A stretch of 64,000 nucleotides of DNA from contig NC_133103.1 of NCBI RefSeq assembly GCF_022965805.1, positions 29,998,329 to 30,062,328 of the forward strand. Reading direction: 5' to 3'. The position numbers and the translations under genes are program-made. Source of the DNA: Primulina eburnea. Lineage: Eukaryota > Streptophyta > Magnoliopsida > Lamiales > Gesneriaceae. How positions within the stretch are numbered: the first letter of the stretch is position 1; the number at the start of each line of letters is the position of its first letter. Below, one piece after another: positions 56,912-64,000 of this stretch. A model generated the notes under the pieces. It saw nothing but the letters and a program-made list of their open reading frames with translations. It was not told the DNA's origin and searched no databases.

Positions 56912-58083
56912 CTCTCCAACTAGCTTATTGCTAGTCCCTAGCAATTTAACCGTTAATAGCAACATAAAACATATTGATTAATTTAAATAGAAATTTAATC
57001 AGAACTATCCAAGTGTTTAAATTAAATTTAAAACTGTCAAAGTTATATCAAGATCATTATAATTATAATTTATGAAATAATCTGAACAGATCAGTTCAAA
57101 GCTTATTTTCAGGTAGTTAAATGAAATGGCCTTCAGAAATTCCTAGTAAGAATCTCAACTCCATATTCTCACAGGTTAATAAGTGTTTCAATTTATGGGA
57201 ATGATTTCTCTCATGGAGTTGGAATACAGATAAATGCTCAGGAAAATGGTTTACAGAATGCAGACAGACAAACGAGCCAAACTAATCAAAAGATAGGAAA
57301 TCCATTGATTTAAAATCCAGTTCTTATTATATATTTTTTCCTGATTTTTTTTACATCATTTAATCAGACCAAGTTTATGCTTCTTGACCACATATTTATT
57401 TAATTTGTACAATATATTTCTCTATTTATTTCCTTTTTTTCTTTTTTTTTATTTGTATTTTTATGAGAGATAAATGGCTCGCAGCATATAACTTAAAAAT
57501 TACATAAATCTTCAACATCTTTTTTTTTATTCAGGAAATATCAATTTTTTTAAAAAAATAAGAACACAAGATCTAAACAATAGATAGCTTCTCTGATGAT
57601 CAATAAAGGCTCGCAAGCTGTTTTCTCAATCCTCTCCACTCACTCACAAAATATGCTCTTATCAGGTATATCTTGGGCCATATACTTTAATAACTGATTT
57701 TATCACAATGATTAATCATTCAAAAAGATTTCATAAATCATATTTTTATAGTGATCAAAATATTAAAATCGACTTTTTTTTTTCAAATAAAAATTTAAAC
57801 ATCCTAAGATAGATTATTACAATTTCTAATCTAAACCTTTCAAACATGTAATATATGATATTTTTACAAAAATTACTAAGATACAAACAATAAATATGTT
57901 TTTATTTTTAAAAAAAAATTTTAAAATTTTTTTTTAAGTTTGTTCTCCCCCAATCAGAATATGACATTGTCCCTAATGTCAAAATAACTATTAATAAAGA
58001 GTGCATAATGAAAGAGATATCAACTGGAATTTTATTGAAGATAACAAACTGAAACAAACGCAAACCAATCCACGATTTTTGAA
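56912..58083 (-). other. Athila-like 3' non-coding region
   Basis: 1.2 kb without a gene. The polypurine tract GTTGGAGAG (56912-56920) precedes the LTR, next to the palindromic GCTAGGGACTAGC. At 57942-57982 the minus strand reads ACATTAGGGACAATGTC followed by GATTGGGGGAG. This resembles a phrase I recall downstream of pol in Athila-like elements and supports that the LOG-like ORF lies inside the element. Confidence 0.6.
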
Positions 58084-58722
58084 TCAATGATCCAACTTTA
58101 TTTTCTTACTGCTTGATTGCGACCAATTGATATTTTTTATCATCGGATCCGGCTTATGAACAAAAGCTTCCAAATCATCAATTAATTGGTCGGCAGTCGA
58201 AGCACAGATGAGCATCCGTCGTGAATTTTCTGAAATGAAATTCTGTTCCACAGCTTTATCAAGAAATGTCAAAAAACTGTCATAATAATTATTGATATTC
58301 AACAAGCCCACAGGTGTATTATGGATATTAAGTTGTGCCCAAGAAACAGTGTGAAAAATTTCTTCTAATGTACCAAAACCACCTGGTAGTGCGATAAAAG
58401 CATCAGAATTTTCAATTATTTTGGTTATTCTTTCATACATAGAAGAAACTTTTAATTCTTCCCCAATCGTAACACCTGTAATATTTCCTTCAGCTAAAGC
58501 TGTAGGAATAATACCTAAAACCTGACTACCTCCAAGATGAGCAGATGTTGAAACAGATCCCATTAACCCAATATTACTTCCCCCATATACCAAGTGAAAT
58601 TTTCTCTCAGCCAATATCTTTCCAAGTTTATTCGCTGCTTCTACAAATACTTCATTTTTTCCAGAACTCGACCCACAAAATACACAAATATTTTTCAATG
58701 TTTGTGCAGAGGATCCAACCAT
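58084..58722 (-). CDS. LOG: LOG-like cytokinin riboside 5'-monophosphate phosphoribohydrolase ORF
   Basis: From the ATG at 58722 the ORF gives 212 residues, the usual length of plant LOG proteins (about 210-230). Family marks in order are ICVFCGSSSG near residue 12, LVYGGSNIGLMG near 44, GIIPTAL, an MYER segment with the expected Arg near 98 and the signature PGGFGTLEE at about 113-121, then WAQLNIH and PVGLLNI. LOG enzymes release active cytokinin bases from nucleotides, in cytosol and nucleus. Plant LOG genes have several introns but this frame has none, so it derives from a spliced copy. Its residues differ from canonical LOGs at several places (YGGSN for YGGGS, KII for MAR), so activity is uncertain. 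The frame is open 21 codons upstream to a TAG at 58788-58786. It could also be a diverged LOG-fold protein with another substrate. Confidence 0.85.
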   Translation of the reverse strand: MVGSSAQTLKNICVFCGSSSGKNEVFVEAANKLGKILAERKFHLVYGGSNIGLMGSVSTSAHLGGSQVLGIIPTALAEGNITGVTIGEELKVSSMYERITKIIENSDAFIALPGGFGTLEEIFHTVSWAQLNIHNTPVGLLNINNYYDSFLTFLDKAVEQNFISENSRRMLICASTADQLIDDLEAFVHKPDPMIKNINWSQSSSKKIKLDH

Positions 58723-58785
58723 GTTTTTACTTTCTTTTTGGTAATTTTCCTCTGGTTTTTCGTCCAGAAACGGCTTCAACGCCTT

Positions 58786-59330
58786 CTATGAGTCGAGGAT
58801 ATGCTTCCCATCCAATTTTCTTATAAATTGGCAAACATGGTCTTTTTTAGTCGGATTCCTAAGACTATGACGCTCATCTTGAAATTGTTTCCATAAACGG
58901 AGAAGTTCAATATACACATGTCCACTAGAATGCGTCTCAAGAGTCAATAAGATGTTATCTAAAGACTCCTTACTCAGCCCATTCTTAATGAAACCATTTT
59001 TATCTTCTCTGTTATCGGAAACACATTCCAAAGATCTGCATCGTTTGTCACAAGTCCATTTTGCACACTTATGACAAACCCTAACCTTTTGGCCCTTCGT
59101 TTTTTCGCATAAGTGCTTTCTCCTAATCCAGACAAATACCGAATGAGCAATGATTGTGGAACTTCTCCTCCTAATAGGACCTTAGCTTCTATTACAAGAC
59201 GAATATCTTCTGGAATTCCTTTTTGCATTAACAATCTCAATCTTTCACACCAACCTGCATAAATATTTCTTAGAACTTTTTCAGAAACAAAAGGAAAATA
59301 TTTACAAATTTTTGAGAGATTTTCATCCAT
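58786..59330 (-). pseudogene. Unrecognised ORF between integrase and the LOG-like ORF
   Basis: The ATG at 59330 opens 118 codons (MDENLSKICKYFPFVSEKVL; GWCERLRLLMQKGIPEDIRL; LIRYLSGLGESTYAKKRRAK). The reading passes by a one-step shift near 59030 into a frame with LLTLETHSSGHVYIELLRLW and VCQFIRKLDGKHILDS. That frame ends at a TAG (58788-58786), in phase with the LOG frame two codons later. An original product of about 180 residues, or a fusion to LOG, is possible. It is helical and charged, without membrane segments. It occupies the place where Athila elements have an env-like ORF, but I see no similarity to one. Confidence 0.55.
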
Positions 59331-59503
59331 TTTGAAAAGAAAAGAAATGATTTTTTTTTTATTTTTGTATCAGCAATTGTGAGAAACTGATTTAACCGAA
59401 TATGAGAGTCATGGAGTACCGTTATCCGCCATTTAACCGGGAAAATAAAAAGATTAAGGAAAACTGAAATAAAAACAAACAAAATTAAATGCAACATAAA
59501 AAT

Positions 59504-60550
59504 TTAAGGATCAGAAAGGGAAATAAACTCTTCTTGAAAGATTTCATTTTCCAAAAATGGTTTAAGTCTTTGTCCATTCACTTTAAAAACATCATCATTT
59601 TTAGGATTTTCAATATCCACAGCTCCATAAGGATACACATGCTTTACAACATATGGGCCTGTCCATCTTGATCGTAATTTTCCTGGGAATATGTGAAGTC
59701 GAGAATTATAAAGCAAAACTTTTTTACCAATCTCAAAAGATTTTCTAAGAATTGTTTTATCATGAAATGATTTGATTTATGCTTTATAAATCCTTGAATT
59801 CTCATACGCATCATTTTCTGAGTTCATCAAGTTCATTAAGTTGCAATTTGCGCAATTTGTTGCAATCATCCATGCTTGAATTAAAAGTTTTGATCGCCCA
59901 ATAAGCTTTATGTTCCAATTCCACAGGCAAATGGCAATGTTTTCCGTAAACCAACCTATAGGGAGGCATATTCAATGATGTTTTAAAAGCTGTTCAATAT
60001 GCCCAAAGTGCATCATTAAGTCGCAAAGACCGATCTTTTCTATTTGAGTTAACAGTTTTTTCCAAAATTTTCTTTATCTCCCTATTAGCTAATTCAACTT
60101 GTCCATTTGTTTGAGGATGATAAGGAGTAGTTACTTTGTGAGTAATACCATATTTTTTCATTAATGAAGCAAATGGTTTATTAACAAAATGAGTTACCCC
60201 ATCACTTATCATGGCTCGAGGAATTCCAAATCTACTAAAAAATTTTCTTTCAAAAATTTGATGACGATTTTATGATCATTTGTTCGACATGGAATTGCCT
60301 CTATCCATTTGGAAACATAATCAACTGCAACTAAAATATACAAGTATCCAAACGACGGTGAAAAAGGTCCCATAAAATCAATTCCCCAACAGTCAAATAT
60401 TTCAATTTCAATGATAGGATTAAAAGGCATCATGTTTCTTTTTGAAATCGCACCCAATTTTTGAAAATTTTCACAGATCTTGCAGATTTCGTGGGTGTCT
60501 TTAATTAAAGTGGGCCAATAAAATCCACACTACAAGATTTTTGCAGCCGT
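59504..60550 (-). pseudogene. Athila-like integrase (broken)
   Basis: Fragments in three frames give [31 protein letters not shown] and [14 protein letters not shown] (first catalytic Asp). [20 protein letters not shown] (second Asp) and [20 protein letters not shown] (third acidic residue) follow, and finally the C-terminus LHIFPGKLRSRWTGPYVVK and FKVNGQRLKPFLE. Shifts occur near 60457, 60210 and 59990. In phase breaks between the parts show long decay. Confidence 0.88.
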
Positions 60551-60609
60551 TTTCTTTGAAGAAAAATGTCCTCTGCATGCTTCTGAATGACAAAATTTAA
60601 TGACCCTAC

Positions 60610-61514
60610 TTACCTCATTGTCGGGTATGCAACGTCGAAAAATTTGATCTGGATAATACTTGAACAGATACGGATCATCCCAATAAATTTTTTTACCTCA
60701 TTCAAAAATTTTCTTTTATCTTGGGAACTCCATTGCGGTGGCATTTTTCCTGTCACAAGAAAATTTACTATGTTAGCTAACCAAGGTGTAGTAGTAACTG
60801 AAAATAGATGTTCATCAGGAAAATAATCGTTAATTGGTGTCATTTCACAAGATGATCCTGTTACTAATCTCGATAAATGATCGGCTACGACATTCTCGGT
60901 TCCTTTTTTATCTTTGATCACAATGTCAAATTCTTGGAGAAACAAAATCCATCGTATCAGTCGTGGCTTTGCATCCTGTTTGGTCAACAAATATCTAATA
61001 GCAGAATGATCAGTAAACACAATAGTCGTTGATCCAATCAAATAAGAACGAAATTTATCTAATGAAAATATTACAGCAAGTAATTCTTTTTCAGTTGTGG
61101 AGTAATTCATTTGAGCATTGTTTAAAGTTCTACTTGCATAATATATTACGTAAGGCTTACCGTTTCTTCTTTGACCCAGTACTGCACCGACTGCATAATC
61201 ACTCGCATCGCACATAATTTCAAATGGTAAAGACCAATCAGGAGGTTGCATGATAGGAGCTGACGTTAAATGTCGAATCATTTTATCAAAAGAATTGTGA
61301 CATTCTTGAGTCCACTCAAATGCAGTGTCTCTTTGTAACCTCTTGTTAAGAGGTTACAAATGGTTTTAGAGATTGAACTAAAGTCCTTTATAAACATCCT
61401 ATAAAATCCAGCATGTCCCAAAAATGAGCGAATTTCTTTAATGGTTTTTGGAGGGGGTAAATTGGCAATGACATCAACTTTGGCTTTATCAACTTCAATT
61501 CCATGAGATGACAC
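60610..61514 (-). pseudogene. Athila-like RT end and RNase H (broken)
   Basis: The RT thumb (IKEIRSFLGHAGFYRMFIKDF) at 61278-61514 is followed after a shift by RNase [59 protein letters not shown] and [10 protein letters not shown] gap with a shift and stops near 61515-61570 separates it from the RT core. Confidence 0.88.
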
Positions 61515-61567
61515 GACATGTCCCAGTTAAATCCCAGAAGTAATCATGTAATAACATTTTTCCCAAT

Positions 61568-62574
61568 TTAAATAAGACCTTTTTCCTCGCATCTTTTCAA
61601 AACTGTTTTCAAATTTTCAAGACAATTATCAAATGTATTCCCAAAAACAGTTAAATCATCCATGAAAATCTCTAAAAAAATTTCAACCATGTCGCTAAGA
61701 ATGCTTAGCATACATCTTTGAAATGTTGCTGGGGCAATGCATAATCCAAATGGCATCCTTCTAAATGAAAATGTTCCAAAAGGACATGTGAATGTAGTTT
61801 TATCTTGATCTTCGAGTGGAATGAGAATTTGATAATAACCTGAATATCCATAGAGAAAACAGTAGTATGGACGACCTGCTACTCTTTCTAAAATTTGATC
61901 CAAAAATGGTAATGAAAAATGATCTTTTCTAGTGGCGTCATTAAATTTTCTATAATCAATACACATCCGCCAACTAGATGGGACTCGACTTGTTAACAAT
62001 TCACCTTTTTCATTTTTTATCACTGTGATGCCAGATTTTTTTGGAACTACATGTGTTGGGCTTACCACTTACTATCAGAAATAGGGTAGATAATCCCAAC
62101 ATCAAGTAATTTGAGAACTCCAATTTTCACAACATCTTTCATGTGTGGATTTAATCTCCTTTGTAGTTGTTGAGATGTTTTTGAATTTTCTTCTAAGTGA
62201 ATTTTGTGAGTGCAAATTAGAGGATTAATGTCCTTGAGATCTTTTAGTGTCCAACCAATTGCATTTTTATGTCTTTTAAGCATATCAACTAATTTACCTT
62301 CTTGATCACTTGCTAGTTTGGAAGAAATTACCACCGGATATGTTTCATCTTCTCCAAGAAATGCATGCTTCAATTCTTCTTGCAAGGGTTTTAACTCCAA
62401 TATGGGTGGTTCGTCTTTTTCATCATATTTTGCATCAAATTCTTTCTCTGATCCTGGTAACGAGTGATACCTGATAAAATCATCAAGATCAATTTCAATA
62501 TTTTCTTTAACAGTTTCAATTGAACAAGTATCTAATTGATCACGAATACTCCATTCTTGAATGTTTTCTTCCAC
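61568..62574 (-). pseudogene. Athila-like reverse transcriptase (broken)
   Basis: The first frame (62062-62574) ends RRLNPHMKDVVKIGVLKLLD and YPISDSKW. A single missing base near 62064 explains the shift to the next frame. It continues with VSPTHVVPKKSGITVIKNEK, WRMCIDYRKFNDATRKDHF, CPFGTFSFRRMPFGLC and the catalytic FMDDLTVFG. The order and wording are those of the Athila lineage. Confidence 0.9.
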
Positions 62575-62625
62575 AAGAGTTTCAATAAGATTTTCATCTT
62601 CACTTTCATCTCCTTTGTCATGTGG

Positions 62626-63130
62626 TTACTTACAAAGATTAAAAATATTGAGCTCCAAGGTCATGTTACCAAATGACAACTTCATTATTCCATTCCTGCA
62701 ATTTATAAGAGCATTAGAAGTTGCTAAAAATGGACGACCCAGAATTACAGGAATTGCATTACAAGCTTCGATAGGTTGTGTATCTAAAACTATGAAATCG
62801 ACAGGATATACAAAGTTATCAACTTGGACCAACACGTCTTTTACCATACCTCTTGGCACTTTAACAGATCTATCGGCAAGTAAAAGTGTTACCGAAGTAG
62901 ATTTTAACTCGCCTAGATTGAGTTCGTGATAAACTGAATATGGAAGTAAATTCACACTAGCTCCAAGATCAAGCAAGGCTTTTTTAATCTTTCGTTCTCC
63001 AATAATACATGAAATAGTAGGACAACTAGTGTCTTTGTATTTCAAAGTATTATTATTTTGAATGATTTCACTTACTTGTTGATGTGAATCTTTGTACGAA
63101 CGAATAGCAAACACGATTAAAATCGAATCG
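62626..63130 (-). pseudogene. Athila-like protease (truncated upstream)
   Basis: The frame carries the aspartic protease region: KKALLDLGASVNLLPYSVYH (active site D-L-G in place of D-S/T-G) and VILGRPFLATSNALINCR near the end. A TAA at 62628-62626 ends it, but the same frame goes on into the RT linker. Upstream of about 63130 the match stops where an unrelated LTR begins, so gag is missing. Confidence 0.82.
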
Positions 63131-63460
63131 TGCCCTCAATTCAGTAACGAACAAAGAATCGTTGTTGTCCCGATCTTTTGAATCAAGTATTTGGAGTGGG
63201 ATATTCACCTCTAAATTATAAAACTTAGCAATAAATATTCACGAATAAACAATTGAAAAACATACGAACCTTCAAAGAACTTGCCCTTGACAATCCGTAT
63301 GAAATCAACCGACAAACACCACAAAGTTAAAAACTTTGATAAGTTTGATTTTGATTACAAAGCAAAGAGCCTTGAAAAGCTTGAGAGAAAATTCTCAAAA
63401 GTTTGATAAACTCAATAATAATCTGAAAAAAAGTTGTCCAAAATTTCGTGCAAATATGTC

Positions 63461-63470
63461 TATATATTAG
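63461..63470 (-). promoter_or_regulatory. TATA-like site downstream of the box array
   Basis: The minus strand reads CTAATATATAGAC. The distance and orientation relative to the boxes match those seen in the Gypsy-3 LTR. Confidence 0.5.
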
Positions 63471-63545
63471 AAAAGATTGCAAATCTAGTTACCAAAATAA
63501 TCAAAACTCTAACTAGGAAACTAGGATTTTCTCGAAACTGACTCG

Positions 63546-63780
63546 CGCTCGGGCGGTAGAATTTGACCGCTCGGGCGCGAGGCTTCTGTACTATTCGCGG
63601 TCGGGCTGTAGAATATGACCGCTCGGGCGCGAGGCTTTCTGGAATTTTTCACCTTGGACAGTAAGTGTGGCGCTCGGGCGGTAATCTTTGGCCGCTCAGG
63701 CACCGATGCTTCTGGACTCATCTTCATCTATCAAGGACAGTAAGTGTGGCGCTCGGAAGGTAATCTTTGGCCGCTCGGGT
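63546..63780. repeat. Array of GCTCGGGCGG boxes in pairs
   Basis: TCGGG cores or variants begin at 63549, 63571, 63601, 63623, 63674, 63696, 63753 and 63775. Spacings are 22, 30, 22, 51, 22, 57 and 22 bp, so there are four exact 22-bp pairs. A 79-bp unit is tandemly duplicated (63656-63734 and 63735-63812). On the minus strand the array lies about 75 bp upstream of the TATA-like site. Confidence 0.88.
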
Positions 63781-64000
63781 GCCGATGCTTCTGGACTCAT
63801 CTTCATATATCACTTGAATAATGTTACTTTGGATCCCAAACTCACTCCCATGCATCAAGAACCCTCCAGCACTTTGCACCTCGCTTGTAAGTCCTTCCTC
63901 CTTGCTCATAAGCCCCTGCAATGCTTCCTTTAATCTCTTTAATCGTCCCCTCATTATTGGTCCCTCCGGCAACTCTAAAGGGTCCCACGCTTTCCTTGGG

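Larger units (their letters stand above)
55264..63130 (-). mobile_element. Athila-like gypsy element carrying a LOG-like ORF (5' side truncated)
   Basis: On the minus strand the order is protease, RT, RNase H, integrase, an unrecognised ORF, a LOG-like ORF, a 3' non-coding region, a purine tract and a 3' LTR (55264-56911). The RT motif FMDDLTVFG and integrase phrases such as [14 protein letters not shown] are of the Athila type. Gag and the 5' LTR are absent: at about 63130 an LTR of another element takes over. Pol has at least six frameshifts or stops. Upstream coding is therefore dead, whereas the LOG frame is open. Confidence 0.8.
63131..64000 (-). repeat. LTR and 3' end of another minus-strand LTR element (cut by the window)
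   Basis: Unlike the Athila-like LTR at 55264-56911, this sequence holds four pairs of GC-rich boxes (63546-63780) and a TATATATTAG-type TATA region at 63461-63470, followed on the minus strand by a leader. At 63813-63972 the minus-strand frame reads EGPIMRGRLKRLKEALQGLM, which recalls the C-terminal tail of some gypsy polyproteins. The rest would lie beyond the window. The left boundary (TGCCCTCAATTC at 63131) is a guess from the point where the Athila-like match ends. Confidence 0.5.

Noticed and set aside
63131..64000. The right-edge LTR as the 5' LTR of the Athila-like element
   Set aside because: It shows no similarity to the 3' LTR at 55264-56911, and gag and a primer site are missing between it and protease.

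Overview
This window is plant (eudicot) repeat DNA. It is a deep nest of LTR retrotransposons, and I see no ordinary host gene. The reasons are Ty1/copia and Ty3/gypsy polyproteins with plant-type motifs (SIRE-like gag, chromovirus chromodomain, Athila-like FMDD reverse transcriptase), tRNA-Met primer-binding sites (TGGTATCAGAGC), polypurine tracts, TG...CA LTR ends and exact 5-bp target-site duplications (TSDs). The third ORF of the SIRE-like element (50365-53047) recalls accessory ORFs I remember from Lamiales/Gesneriaceae genomes. That is a weak lineage hint from memory, not a search result.

Layout, left block (1-26423): an old SIRE-like LTR fragment (1-705), then a minus-strand chromovirus 'Gypsy-1' (711-26418, TSD TATGT). 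Gypsy-1 pol is split by a ~3.5-kb solo LTR (2831-20738, TSD TCTTT). That solo LTR was hit by a full Copia element (4023-16392, TSD TGTTT) and by an inverted solo LTR of the same Copia family (16419-18480, TSD GTTTA) only 26 bp away. The 5' LTR of the Copia element was hit by a solo LTR of the 'Gypsy-3' family (4263-6529, TSD GATTC) and by a short inverted-repeat element.

Middle block (26424-54510): an old Copia gag/integrase relic is split by a SIRE-like element (26929-54156, TSD CAAGC). That is split by minus-strand chromovirus 'Gypsy-2' (34074-49521, TSD ATCTT), whose 3' LTR is split by 'Gypsy-3' (34835-42839, TSD CACAA). By eye LTR-LTR divergence falls in the order of nesting: about 2-3% in SIRE, 1-1.5% in Gypsy-2 and 1% in Gypsy-3.

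Right block (54511-64000): an LTR-like segment, then a minus-strand Athila-like element (3' LTR 55264-56911; protease, RT, RNase H and integrase 59504-63130). Between its integrase and its 3' LTR lie an unrecognised ORF and an intact, intronless LOG-type (cytokinin riboside 5'-monophosphate phosphoribohydrolase) ORF. The right edge is an LTR of another minus-strand element.

The most unusual points are: (1) the open LOG-like ORF inside a heavily decayed Athila-like element; (2) two paralogous antisense ORFs, each with its own TATA box, between pol and the third ORF of the SIRE-like element; (3) at least four unrelated LTRs that independently carry GC-rich boxes in pairs 22-24 bp apart, three of them just upstream of a TATA-like site; (4) a ~2-kb inverted repeat of Copia LTRs with a 26-bp loop. 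No element looks autonomous: every pol is broken or missing. No tRNA, rRNA, CRISPR or bacterial-type features were seen.
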